64,000 nucleotides of DNA, taken from NCBI GenBank assembly GCA_035299425.1, contig DATGWP010000232.1:1-64000 (forward strand), written 5' to 3'. Of this stretch, positions 33,241-41,600 are shown piece after piece. The notes beneath the pieces are model-generated. The model was given only the letters and a program-made list of their open reading frames with translations. It was not told where the DNA came from and did not search any database. Each line of letters opens with the position of its first letter. The first letter of the stretch is position 1. The position numbers and the translations under genes were made by a program. The stretch is from Bog-950 sp035299425 (GTDB lineage Bacteria; Bacteroidota; Bacteroidia; Chitinophagales; LD1).

Positions 33241-35769
33241 ATGGCGGTAAACAGGCTTGTTTTTTTTCTTTTTCTGCTTTTTTCAAATGTGGCGATAGCG
33301 CAAACAACCGCTACCGAGATATATGGCCGTGTAATAGATGCCGGCAATAAAGACCCGCTGGGCTATGTAAACGTGCGCCTGTATGGCGGCGTACCCCGCG
33401 CTATAATGACGGACCCCAAGGGTGAGTACAGGATACGCACTACCGAGAAAGTAGATTCTATCGTTTTTTCTATGCTGGGTTACCGCACCCGTACTATACC
33501 CCTAAAACGCGGGGGCATACAGGAGCTAAACATTACCATGGGTAGCGATGAGCTGAAACTGGTAGAGGTAACCGTAAAAGCGGGCAAAAAACGCAAGCGC
33601 GTAATAGATACTACAGCCAACTATGTTTTCTACCAGGTGCTGAAGCACAAAGACGAAAACCGCTCTAATAGTTTTACCAACTACAAGTACGAAAACTACG
33701 ACCGTTTTCAGATATCGTTGCTTAACCCGTCGCAAAAATTTCAGGACTTCTTTTTATGGAAACCCTTTAGTTTTGCATTTGCCAATAAAGACACTACCGA
33801 AGGGGGGGTGATGTATGTGCCCGGGGTAATTAAAGAGACGCTGAGCGATATATACTACCGCAGCAAACCCGTAAAGCGAACGCGGGAGTTTGTAAAAGCC
33901 GAGAAAATGACGGGCGTAGATAACCCCAGCGTTTACAGCTTGGTGCATACCGAATTCAGGGAGTGCGACCCCTACGAAAACCTGTATTACTTTGCCCGTA
34001 CCTTCTTCAGTGCGCCGTTTGCTCCTATTGGCCTTACCACCTACCACTACTATGTAACCGATACGGTGCTGATAGATAACCGCATATCGTATAAGTTTCA
34101 CTTTGTGGGCAAAACCAAAGAAGACCTGGCGCTGAAAGGCTATGCGTGGATTGACTCTGCCACATGGGCTATTAAGTACATACAGTTCAGGCCCAACGAA
34201 AAGGCCAACCTTAACTTTATAAACGAGTACGATTCTAAAATTGACTTTACACTTGTGGAGGGCAAATACTGGATGAAGAGCCGCGAAGAAATGAGCTCGG
34301 TGGGCTCGTTACTTAAAAAGAAAGGCAAGCTGGGCATATACGTTACCAAGCTTACCGAGAAACGCAACTTTGAAGTAAATGCCGAAATACCCGACACTAT
34401 TTTCAAAAGCAACGATGAGCGTTTTGTAATGGATAGTGCGCGCGGCAAAAGCAAAGAGTATTGGGATAGTGTGCGCTTTTCGCCCCTACGGCCATCACAG
34501 GAGCGGGTTTTTGAAATATCGGATACTATTAAGAAAGTGCCCACCTGGCAGTTGTATCAATGGCTGGGTGTGTTTTTTACAAGCGCCTATGCCGATGCCG
34601 GCCCTATAAGTATAGGGCGTGTACTTAACATGGCCAGCCGCAACAACGTAGAGGGCTGGCGCGCCCGCTTTGGTTTTGAAACCCGCTCGCGGTTTATGAA
34701 ACGCGGCACACCAGTCAACAATTTTTTCCGTACGTTTTACTTTACCAACTATGTAGCCTACGGCTTTAAAGATAAAGACTGGAAATACCTGGCGCTGATG
34801 CGCATTAACCTGCCGCACAAAAACGACCGCTGGCACTCATTAGAAGCTTACTACCGCTACGACATTAAGATACCGGGGCAGGATGAAAGCCAAACGCTGC
34901 TTACCTTTGATAATATAGTTACTCTTATAAGCGGCCGAGTGTTTAGCAAGGTAATGAAAGTGCGTGAGTTTAGCGTAAGCCATGAGAAAGACTGGTCGAA
35001 AGATTTTTCTACTATCATGGGATTTAACCAGCGCACCTATTACGATATACCAGGGGTATCTAACTTTGCTCATGAGGTTAAAAATGTAGTGGTGCCTGTT
35101 AAAGATTTTAATGTAACCGAGTTTATGATAAACACCCGCTACTCGTATAAAAGTGTATATACCTCGGGCGTATTTTACCGATACTTTGCCACTACGCGCT
35201 ACCCGGCTATATACCTGCGCTACATTGCCGGCGTGGGCAACATACAGCAAAACGTATTTAACTACCACAACCTGCAGCTAAACTTTACGCAGCGTTTGTT
35301 CTCGGCTATTGGCTACACCAACTACTCGTTTAAGGCGGCTAAAATATTTGGCCGTGTGCCTTACACAGCTGCATACCTTACACAAGGCAACCTGGGTATA
35401 TTGCTGGATAAGTATAACTACAACCTGTTGCGCGAATTTGAGTTTGTAAGCGACCAGTATGCACAGTTTTGGCTGGAGCACCATTTCAATGGTTTCTTCT
35501 TTAATAAAATACCGGGTTTTAATAAACTGCGCCTGCGCGAGGTAGTGATATTTAAAGGCCTTATGGGTAGCTTTGATAATAAGAACCGCCAAATGCTTAG
35601 CACACCATCGGAGCTTAGTTCGCCTTCTAAAATACCTTACATCGAAGTTGGTTTTGGTATAGAAAACATTGCCTACCTGTTTAGGGTTGACTTTTTATGG
35701 CGCGCTACTTACCGAAACAACGGCGGCCAAAACTGGGGTGTTAAGTTTATACTTAAGCCTAGTTTTTAA
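33241..35769 (+). CDS. DUF5686 outer-membrane protein with carboxypeptidase-like N-terminal domain
   Basis: An 842-residue exported protein. Signal peptide 'MAVNRLVFFLFLLFSNVAIAQ', then a CarboxypepD_reg-like beta sandwich (about 24-110, 'IYGRVIDAGNKDPLGYVNVRLYGG' and 'DSIVFSMLGYRTRTIPL') as in SusC-like receptors. A long region with alternating aromatic strands and an outer-membrane-barrel C terminus ('FLWRATYRNNGGQNWGVKFILKPSF', ending in Phe) follows. This is the DUF5686 family of Bacteroidota, whose function is not established. There is no TonB plug signature, so it is not a SusC receptor. It is flanked by terminators or long gaps, so it is monocistronic. Confidence 0.88.
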   Translation: MAVNRLVFFLFLLFSNVAIAQTTATEIYGRVIDAGNKDPLGYVNVRLYGGVPRAIMTDPKGEYRIRTTEKVDSIVFSMLGYRTRTIPLKRGGIQELNITMGSDELKLVEVTVKAGKKRKRVIDTTANYVFYQVLKHKDENRSNSFTNYKYENYDRFQISLLNPSQKFQDFFLWKPFSFAFANKDTTEGGVMYVPGVIKETLSDIYYRSKPVKRTREFVKAEKMTGVDNPSVYSLVHTEFRECDPYENLYYFARTFFSAPFAPIGLTTYHYYVTDTVLIDNRISYKFHFVGKTKEDLALKGYAWIDSATWAIKYIQFRPNEKANLNFINEYDSKIDFTLVEGKYWMKSREEMSSVGSLLKKKGKLGIYVTKLTEKRNFEVNAEIPDTIFKSNDERFVMDSARGKSKEYWDSVRFSPLRPSQERVFEISDTIKKVPTWQLYQWLGVFFTSAYADAGPISIGRVLNMASRNNVEGWRARFGFETRSRFMKRGTPVNNFFRTFYFTNYVAYGFKDKDWKYLALMRINLPHKNDRWHSLEAYYRYDIKIPGQDESQTLLTFDNIVTLISGRVFSKVMKVREFSVSHEKDWSKDFSTIMGFNQRTYYDIPGVSNFAHEVKNVVVPVKDFNVTEFMINTRYSYKSVYTSGVFYRYFATTRYPAIYLRYIAGVGNIQQNVFNYHNLQLNFTQRLFSAIGYTNYSFKAAKIFGRVPYTAAYLTQGNLGILLDKYNYNLLREFEFVSDQYAQFWLEHHFNGFFFNKIPGFNKLRLREVVIFKGLMGSFDNKNRQMLSTPSELSSPSKIPYIEVGFGIENIAYLFRVDFLWRATYRNNGGQNWGVKFILKPSF

Positions 35770-35820
35770 AAGTGTAGCAGGCAATATGCTTAACACATTT
35801 TTTGCGCCACACCCTAAAAA

Positions 35821-35907
35821 GTGTCAACCCAAAACACAATTACAATATTGATTATCAGGCAGATAAAAATTTATGTGTCAACCCAAATCTCTGCAATGTG
35901 TCAACCC
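35821..35907 (+). repeat. Three direct GTGTCAACCC repeats
   Basis: Exact 10-base copies lie at 35821-35830, 35875-35884 and 35898-35907 (spacings 54 and 23) in the 260-bp gap after the DUF5686 gene and 120-210 bp before the DUF1826 gene. They could be binding sites for a regulator of the downstream gene. No gene is seen in the gap. Confidence 0.6.
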
Positions 35908-36029
35908 TTCTTTTAATGCTATTTTATATTCTTTGTAAAATCATAGGCGCACAATAGGCCAGATTTTATTTAACCGACAAGGGAAAAAACAAGCCTTCCG
36001 AAAACCTTATAGTTAATATTACGCCGCTT

Positions 36030-36728
36030 ATGACAGATGTACCTGCTGCCGAAAATCAAATTCAATGTGTAGCAAGTTTTCAGGAACTTGTATCTATACC
36101 TTATCAAGGAGAAGTGAATGCGCTGTGCTGGAACCGTAAACTACAGGGTGATTTTGCTGAGATAGTTGATAAGGTAAAGCTATGCGGAAATATAACGGTG
36201 CTTGAACAGGATGAGCTTATGCGACTTGAATTGAGCGAACAGGGACAGCTTGCCCGCGAAATTCTTTTAAATGACTTACAGCTATTGACAGAACATGGTG
36301 CATCTCCGGTACTTAACCTTATTAAGTATTATGAGCGGGACGATGCCTTGCCGTTTTTCCCTACCGATGTTTATTCTTTTCATGTAGACCGCTCACCGGT
36401 GCCCACCGATACCTTTCTGTGCACTTATCATGGCGATGCGAGCGAAATATTACCCAATGCACACGCCGATCAAAAAGTGTTGGTGCCGGCAATACGTGCT
36501 GAGCTGAAAAAATTATACGACGGAGCGGAAGATGGGTTTGAAGAATTTCTAAGAGAGAATTTTTTTGACCTTCATTACCAACCTAAACCCGGTGCACACC
36601 CAATCAACCTTGGCCTCGGCCACTTATGGCGATTGGCAGTTGACCATCCCGAAAGTAAAGTGCTGCCTTGTGTGCACCGTGCACCAACGGAACATACCGG
36701 TGAAACCCGCTTGCTGATGATTTGCTGA
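36030..36728 (+). CDS. DUF1826 family protein
   Basis: A 232-residue soluble protein matching DUF1826 by pattern: 'PFFPTDVYSFHVDRSPVPTDTFLCTYHGDASEIL' and the C-terminal 'VLPCVHRAPTEHTGETRLLMIC'. The H-x-D pair, a distal His and a C-terminal Arg recall Fe(II)/2-oxoglutarate dioxygenases, but this is inference. In Proteobacteria the family often sits near zinc-responsive GTPase (CobW-type) genes; no such neighbour is present here. It is preceded by the GTGTCAACCC repeats and followed by the palindrome-controlled membrane-protein run. Confidence 0.7.
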   Translation: MTDVPAAENQIQCVASFQELVSIPYQGEVNALCWNRKLQGDFAEIVDKVKLCGNITVLEQDELMRLELSEQGQLAREILLNDLQLLTEHGASPVLNLIKYYERDDALPFFPTDVYSFHVDRSPVPTDTFLCTYHGDASEILPNAHADQKVLVPAIRAELKKLYDGAEDGFEEFLRENFFDLHYQPKPGAHPINLGLGHLWRLAVDHPESKVLPCVHRAPTEHTGETRLLMIC

Positions 36729-36858
36729 ATTATTAGCTCGTTGGCAACGCTTGTAGCAAGCAAAAAATACAACAGCAACTAAAGATTGCAGCGATTGTGT
36801 TAGCACGCCGAAAAATATTTCTGCGCAAACATGTTGCTTTTTCCAAAAATTGCATTTT

Positions 36859-36875
36859 ACTTTGCAACACAAAGC
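36859..36875. promoter_or_regulatory. CTTTG-N5-CAAAG palindrome, copy 1
   Basis: ACTTTG-CAACA-CAAAGCACTTTT lies 12-28 bases before the ATG at 36887. The same arrangement, ACTTTG-AAATT-CAAAGCACTTTT, occurs before 38433. Both copies share the arms, the 5-base spacing and the trailing CACTTTT, so they are likely operator sites for one protein, probably the winged-helix regulator encoded between them. Confidence 0.6.
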
Positions 36876-36886
36876 ACTTTTAATAA

Positions 36887-37546
36887 ATGGAAAATCCAAC
36901 AGAACAATTAGAGCACATTAAGGAGATACGGAGTATGATGGAACGCTCATCGCGATTTATATCGCTCAGTGGCTTATCCGGTGTATCGGCCGGTTTTTGT
37001 GCTTTGGCAGGTGTGGGCGCCTTTTATGTTTTTCAAAACTCGAATGTGAACTACGGCTACAGCCGCATGTTTCACGATTTTCCGGCCAGCATCAATATGG
37101 ATTTTATCCGCTTTTGTATTATAGATGCTGCCCTTATACTTGTTTGTTCTTTATTATCAGCCATTTTTTTTACCACGCGCCACGCCAAAAGCAAAGGGCA
37201 GACTATATGGGATGCCAGTGCACGCCGGTTGATTATAAACCTTGCCATTCCGCTGGTAGCCGGTGGCCTGTACTGCCTGGTGCTGCTTAACTACCGGTTG
37301 ATAGGTTTGATAGCGCCTACCACTTTAATATTTTATGGCATAGCCCTGGTAAGCGCCAGTAAGTACACGCTGGATGAAATACGCTGGCTGGGTATTTCGG
37401 AAATTGTACTGGGGTTGATTAACTGCATCTATATTGGCTATGGTGTAACCTTCTGGGCTATAGGTTTTGGTGTATTGCATATTATTTACGGACTGGTGAT
37501 GTATGTGCGTTATGAGGCTAAACCGCAAGAAAAAAAGTACTGGTAA
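36887..37546 (+). CDS. Multi-pass membrane protein, unknown function
   Basis: A 219-residue protein with a short cytoplasmic N terminus ('MENPTEQLEHIKEIRSMMERSSRF') and about six hydrophobic segments (near 27-47, 75-97, 112-132, 136-156, 165-183, 188-208). No catalytic motif was recognised. It is the first gene of the plus-strand run and has the CTTTG-N5-CAAAG palindrome directly upstream. The next gene (DinB-like) begins 4 bases after its stop, so cotranscription is near certain. Confidence 0.75.
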   Translation: MENPTEQLEHIKEIRSMMERSSRFISLSGLSGVSAGFCALAGVGAFYVFQNSNVNYGYSRMFHDFPASINMDFIRFCIIDAALILVCSLLSAIFFTTRHAKSKGQTIWDASARRLIINLAIPLVAGGLYCLVLLNYRLIGLIAPTTLIFYGIALVSASKYTLDEIRWLGISEIVLGLINCIYIGYGVTFWAIGFGVLHIIYGLVMYVRYEAKPQEKKYW

Positions 37547-37550
37547 CAAA

Positions 37551-38090
37551 ATGGTAGAGCGTAAATTTTATATAGAGACCGGTACTGGTAAAAATGAACT
37601 TGCCGATTACCTGATTGGTATACTGCACGATGCACGGGCTACAACGTTCAGGTATATAAAAGGCATTACGCAGCATGAGCTCGACTGGCAGCCTTACCCC
37701 GGATGGAACACAGTAGGTGCGCTGCTTTCGCATATTATTGCCGGCGATTATTTTTTTAAGCTGTATTTTATAGATGGGCGGGAGATGACAGCGGAAGAAG
37801 AAAAGGCCTTATTACCGGGGCTTGACCTGGGAGAGTATGTAGCAGGCCTAAAAGGCAAAACACCGGAGTATTATATTGAAGAGTTGGAGAAATCGTTTGA
37901 GTACCTGAAGGCTGCGATAAAAGAATTATCGCGCGAACAATTGCTGGAAAGAAGATATGACATTTATGATAAAGTAAATGGCAGCGACCTGGCCTGGACA
38001 CTTTACCACAATGCAGAAGACGAAGTGCATCACCGCGGACAGATATCTATACTGCGCAAGCTTTATAAACAAATGGGAGAACAGAAATAG
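37551..38090 (+). CDS. DinB-family protein
   Basis: A 179-residue four-helix-bundle protein of the DinB/DUF664 superfamily. The metal-binding His residues appear in 'WNTVGALLSHIIAGDYFF' and 'LYHNAEDEVHHRGQI'. Members are metal-dependent, some acting as bacillithiol or mycothiol transferases; the cofactor here is unknown. The ATG at 37551 is used: the frame is open to 37503, but that extension overlaps the preceding gene. The next gene's GTG shares one base with this stop (TAGTG). Confidence 0.88.
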   Translation: MVERKFYIETGTGKNELADYLIGILHDARATTFRYIKGITQHELDWQPYPGWNTVGALLSHIIAGDYFFKLYFIDGREMTAEEEKALLPGLDLGEYVAGLKGKTPEYYIEELEKSFEYLKAAIKELSREQLLERRYDIYDKVNGSDLAWTLYHNAEDEVHHRGQISILRKLYKQMGEQK

Positions 38091-38392
38091 TGAAAGATCT
38101 GATAGAAAAATTAAACAAGTCATTTGAGAACCGCATACGCCTGGGTATTATGAGCGCGTTGATGGTGAACGATGCCGTAGATTTTCTTACGCTGAAAGAA
38201 CTGCTGGATGTAACCGATGGTAACCTGGCCAGCCATATTACTGCACTGGAGAAGATAGATTACATAGCCGTAAAAAAAGAGTTTGTAGGTAAGAAGACCA
38301 AGACCAGTTACCTGGCTACCAGCCTGGGGCGCAAAGAATTTATTATGCACCTGAATGCCCTCGAAAAATTAGTGAAGCAGAATAAGAAATAA
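38090..38392 (+). CDS. Winged-helix transcriptional regulator (HTH_34-like)
   Basis: A 100-residue single-domain winged-helix protein: 'LNKSFENRIRLGIMSALMVNDAVDFLTLKELLDVTDGNLASHITALEKIDYIAVKKEFVGKKTKTSYLATSLGRKEF'. The recognition helix is 'GNLASHITALEKI' and the wing has 'KKTKTSY'. It starts with GTG overlapping the stop of the DinB gene by one base. It lies between the two copies of the CTTTG-N5-CAAAG palindrome, so it is the likely autogenous regulator of this run. No sensor domain is visible. Confidence 0.88.
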   Translation: MKDLIEKLNKSFENRIRLGIMSALMVNDAVDFLTLKELLDVTDGNLASHITALEKIDYIAVKKEFVGKKTKTSYLATSLGRKEFIMHLNALEKLVKQNKK

Positions 38393-38408
38393 ATTTTTTT
38401 GTCGTTAT

Positions 38409-38425
38409 ACTTTGAAATTCAAAGC
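38409..38425. promoter_or_regulatory. CTTTG-N5-CAAAG palindrome, copy 2
   Basis: ACTTTG-AAATT-CAAAGC lies in the 40-bp gap between the winged-helix gene and the ATG at 38433, followed by ACTTTTT as in copy 1. It also contains an in-frame TTG (38412) that should not be taken as the gene start. Confidence 0.6.
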
Positions 38426-38432
38426 ACTTTTT

Positions 38433-38939
38433 ATGAATCCGAAAATCACCCAATTAAAAAAACAGATACAGTGGATAATGCTGTTTTTTATGGTAGCGCT
38501 TGTAATAAGTGGCGCTACCGCTATACCCGTACACCGCGAGTTAAAATTTCTACTTGCCAACCTGCCGGTTGATGCTATTATATACCCCTGGCTGCAAAAG
38601 GTTTTTGCCGCCTTGGATACTACTGAAATTTCATTTCCGTTTTTATTGTATGGTTATGACTGGCTGGCCTTTGCCCACTTTGTAATTGCCATAGCGTTTA
38701 TAGGCCCGCTACGCAACCCGGTTAAAAACATATGGGTGCTGGAGTTTGGTATGATAGCCTGCGCGCTGATTCTGCCCTATGCCTTTGCGTTCTGCACCCT
38801 GCGCGGTATACCCTACTGGTGGGCTTTAATTGATTGCAGCTTTGGTGTGTTTGGTTTTATCCCTTTATGGATATGCCACCGGAAAGCGAAACAACTTGAA
38901 CGGCTACTGGATAACGAGAAATTAAACCTGGTGTTTTGA
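38433..38939 (+). CDS. Membrane protein, unknown function
   Basis: A 168-residue protein with about four hydrophobic helices (near 13-31, 58-80, 86-105 and 112-136) and a basic C-terminal tail ('ICHRKAKQLERLLDNEKLNLVF'). No family motif was recognised. The ATG at 38433 is preferred over an in-frame TTG at 38412, because the latter lies inside the palindrome. One base separates its stop from the next small gene, so they form one transcript. Confidence 0.75.
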   Translation: MNPKITQLKKQIQWIMLFFMVALVISGATAIPVHRELKFLLANLPVDAIIYPWLQKVFAALDTTEISFPFLLYGYDWLAFAHFVIAIAFIGPLRNPVKNIWVLEFGMIACALILPYAFAFCTLRGIPYWWALIDCSFGVFGFIPLWICHRKAKQLERLLDNEKLNLVF

Positions 38940-38940
38940 T

Positions 38941-39138
38941 ATGCGCAACATAAAACCTGATATGAAAAAACTGGCGGGCAGCATCCTTATGTTAGGAGCA
39001 CTTGCAGTAACTAAAAAACTACTGGATAAAGTAAACGAGCCAGATGAACACCTGCACCGCGACGATAAAAGTGTAGAACGCAAAGTGGCTATGGCCAATA
39101 TTGTTTACCACGCAATTGGCATTTTTTATAACGAGTAG
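38941..39138 (+). CDS. Small protein, unknown function
   Basis: A 65-residue protein with a weakly hydrophobic stretch ('LAGSILMLGALAVTKKLL', about 11-28) and a charged centre ('NEPDEHLHRDDKSVERK'). It could be a small single-pass membrane or peripheral protein. It begins 2 bases after the preceding stop. The tight spacing and ordinary codon use make it likely to be a real gene, but nothing about its function can be said. Confidence 0.55.
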   Translation: MRNIKPDMKKLAGSILMLGALAVTKKLLDKVNEPDEHLHRDDKSVERKVAMANIVYHAIGIFYNE

Positions 39139-39203
39139 AATGATTACGCAGATAATACAAACAACAGAATAGGAAACCTCTACCTCACCAAAATTAATCG
39201 CAC

Positions 39204-39866
39204 ATGTTTACCACTGTTTTTAAACGGCTGCTATTGCTGTCGGCGTTCTGCTGCGCGCTGGAAGCTTACCGGTTGCACATTACCGATAATACCGGCTTTA
39301 TCTTTCTTCCCTTTAACCTGATACTGGCCTGGATACCTATAGGCCTGGCAGTGCTGGCGGGCAAACAAAACAAATGGTGGGCCTTTGCGCCGTGCTTTAT
39401 TGCATGGCTGGTCTTCTTCCCCAACTCACCGTACATCATTACCGACCTTATCCATTTAAAGCCAAGGGCCGTTATGCCCTTTTGGTTCGATACGGTGCTG
39501 ATGTATTCATTTGCCTTTACCGGTTTGGTACTTGGTATGCTATCGGCTGTTATTATTTATAACAAGTTAAAAGAGTTAACCGGGCGCTATACTGCGCAAG
39601 GCATAATGATGGTAGTGATGTTACTATCAGGGTATGGTATATATATGGGCCGTGTGTTGCGGTGGAACTCATGGAATATACTAACCCACCCTACCGGTAT
39701 ATACTACGATACCGTAGCGCGTATTACCGACCCATTCAACTATCCGCGCACCTATGGAATGACGCTGATATTCGCCGCTCTGCTGTGGCTGGTGTTTTCG
39801 GTATTTGAGTCGCTGATGAGTACACACCAACAAATTTCTGAATCACCTAAAACCACTTCCCTATGA
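39204..39866 (+). CDS. DUF1361 membrane protein
   Basis: A 220-residue protein with about six transmembrane segments and the DUF1361 signatures 'FLPFNLILAWIPIGLAVL', 'FAPCFIAWLVFFPNSPYIITDLIHL', 'WFDTVLMYSFAFTGLVLGMLS' and 'GYGIYMGRVLRWNSWNILTHP'. The family is widespread in Firmicutes and Bacteroidota and has no known function. Its stop overlaps the start of the DUF4173 gene by 4 bases (ATGA), so the two are translationally coupled. Confidence 0.87.
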   Translation: MFTTVFKRLLLLSAFCCALEAYRLHITDNTGFIFLPFNLILAWIPIGLAVLAGKQNKWWAFAPCFIAWLVFFPNSPYIITDLIHLKPRAVMPFWFDTVLMYSFAFTGLVLGMLSAVIIYNKLKELTGRYTAQGIMMVVMLLSGYGIYMGRVLRWNSWNILTHPTGIYYDTVARITDPFNYPRTYGMTLIFAALLWLVFSVFESLMSTHQQISESPKTTSL

Positions 39867-41353
39867 AAAAGAACGATTGGCTGATTATCATCAGCACTGC
39901 TGCCTATTCCTTTTTATTTTACGACCAGAACCCGGGGTTGAATTTTTTTCTGTTCGGCATTGTAATAGTAGCCCTGCTGTTAATACACAACCGTAAGCTG
40001 ATAGCCAGCCCGGCCTGGGTAGCGGCAGCCACCGGTAACATCATTGCATCTTTCTTTGTATTCAGGTATGGTACGGAGTTGCCTATACTGGCTAACCTGT
40101 GTTCTATGATGATGCTGTCGGGGCTAAGCTTTAGCCCGCAATCATCGTTGCTGATAGCGGTAGCTAACTCTGCTTTCTCGGTAATAGCTACAGTGCCGCA
40201 AACCATCAAAAAAATGTTTTCATCGGAAGAGCCCGGGGATACTGAACGCGAAAGCATTTATAAAAAGCTACCCCTGATAATTATACCGCTAGCCGTAACT
40301 GCTGTGTTTTTTCTTTTCTACCGTGCAGCGAACCCGGTGTTTGAAAAATATACGGATAACATAGATGCAGACTTTATCAGTTTCGAGTGGATTGTGTTTA
40401 CTGCTTTTGGTTTGCTGTTTATGGCGAGTTTATTCCGCCATTATGCCATAAAGTTTTTGCTGAAAACAGATGAAGCCGCAAGTGACAGGCTAATACCTAT
40501 TACGCTGGAAGAACACATGGCGCGCATACCGGCATTATCGGTGGGTAGCGAATTTCTTACCGGTGTCATACTGTTTGTTATGCTTAACCTGTTGCTGTTA
40601 AGCGTTAACGGCCTCGACATTTACTTTATGTGGATAGTAAAGCACATGCCGGAGGGTATTACCATAGCCGAATACCTGCACGATGGAACAGATACCCTTA
40701 TTATTTCTATCTGTATGGCCATTGCAGTTATACTATTTGTTTTCCGCGGGTACCTCAACTTTTTTGAAAACAACAAATGGCTGAAGCTGCTGGCCTATGG
40801 CTGGATAGCACAGAACATAGTGCTGGTAATTACCACCGCCCACCGCAACTGGTGGATAATAGAATCATCGGGGTTAACCCGACGCAGAATTGGAGTTTAC
40901 GTTTACCTGCTGCTCTGCATTATCGGGCTTACTACCACACTGCTAAAAGTAATACAGCGGAACAGCAACTGGTTTTTGTTTCGCAAAAATGCCTGGGCGT
41001 TTTATGCAGTATTCATCATTAGCTGTTTTGTAAATTGGGATGATTTTATTGTGCAGTATAACTGTAAGCATTACAAAACACAGAAGTTTAAATACATAGA
41101 CAAGCGCTACCTGCTTAAGCTAAGCCATACCGGTATGGCATCGCTATTTGAGCATTACAAACAAGAGAAAGCCTCAGATATTACGGCAACCAACCTGTTT
41201 GATAAAGATATGGTGTTCTATATCTACGATGACTACAAATACATGAAAATGGAAGTTGATTCTGCCAGCTGGAAATCGTATTGCATCAGCAAAACGCAGT
41301 ATGTGCGGACAGTAGATGAAATGATAGCGAAGGGGGAGATACCGAGGCCGTAG
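39863..41353 (+). CDS. DUF4173 (DUF4153-like) multi-pass membrane protein
   Basis: A 496-residue membrane protein with about twelve hydrophobic segments. Characteristic parts include 'FLFYRAANPVFEKYTDNI', 'ILFVFRGYLNFFENNKWLKLLAYGWIAQNIVLVITTAHRNWWII' and 'LTRRRIGVYVYLLLCIIGLTTTLLKV', with a soluble C-terminal part ('CKHYKTQKFKYIDKRYLLKL'). This fits DUF4173 of the DUF4153 clan, function unknown. It ends the palindrome-marked run and is followed by a gap packed with palindromic repeats. Confidence 0.85.
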   Translation: MKKNDWLIIISTAAYSFLFYDQNPGLNFFLFGIVIVALLLIHNRKLIASPAWVAAATGNIIASFFVFRYGTELPILANLCSMMMLSGLSFSPQSSLLIAVANSAFSVIATVPQTIKKMFSSEEPGDTERESIYKKLPLIIIPLAVTAVFFLFYRAANPVFEKYTDNIDADFISFEWIVFTAFGLLFMASLFRHYAIKFLLKTDEAASDRLIPITLEEHMARIPALSVGSEFLTGVILFVMLNLLLLSVNGLDIYFMWIVKHMPEGITIAEYLHDGTDTLIISICMAIAVILFVFRGYLNFFENNKWLKLLAYGWIAQNIVLVITTAHRNWWIIESSGLTRRRIGVYVYLLLCIIGLTTTLLKVIQRNSNWFLFRKNAWAFYAVFIISCFVNWDDFIVQYNCKHYKTQKFKYIDKRYLLKLSHTGMASLFEHYKQEKASDITATNLFDKDMVFYIYDDYKYMKMEVDSASWKSYCISKTQYVRTVDEMIAKGEIPRP

Positions 41354-41600
41354 GGGGTGTGGTGATCTTCGCTAGTAACAGCCACACACCCCGTCCGGTG
41401 CAGGACACCGGACACCCCTCTGGAGAGGGGAAAATACAAACAGCCAATACAACTTCACCTTTCCCGCTTGGGCGGGACTTTAACAGCCGAATGCAACCTC
41501 ATCTTTCCCGCTTTAGGCGGGATGAAACAAAATCCTTCTTCAAAGGAGAAGGATTTTAACAGCCGAACAGCCAATTATACGTAACCAAAAAACAATTTAT
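41354..41600. repeat. Intergenic region with several short palindromes
   Basis: No gene is seen in this 247-bp gap. It holds an imperfect GGGGTGTGG/CCACACACCCC pair (41355-41392), a perfect GTCCGGTG/CACCGGAC hairpin (41393-41400, 41406-41413), CCCCTCTGGAGAGGGG (41415-41430), two CCCGC...GCGGG stems (41464-41522) and an ATCCTTCT/AGAAGGAT hairpin near 41531-41556. The last precedes TTTT and could terminate the DUF4173 run. Confidence 0.7.

Noticed and set aside
38412..38432. TTG start extending the membrane protein at 38433
   Set aside because: The TTG lies inside the conserved palindrome that also precedes 36887, so it is regulatory DNA rather than coding.
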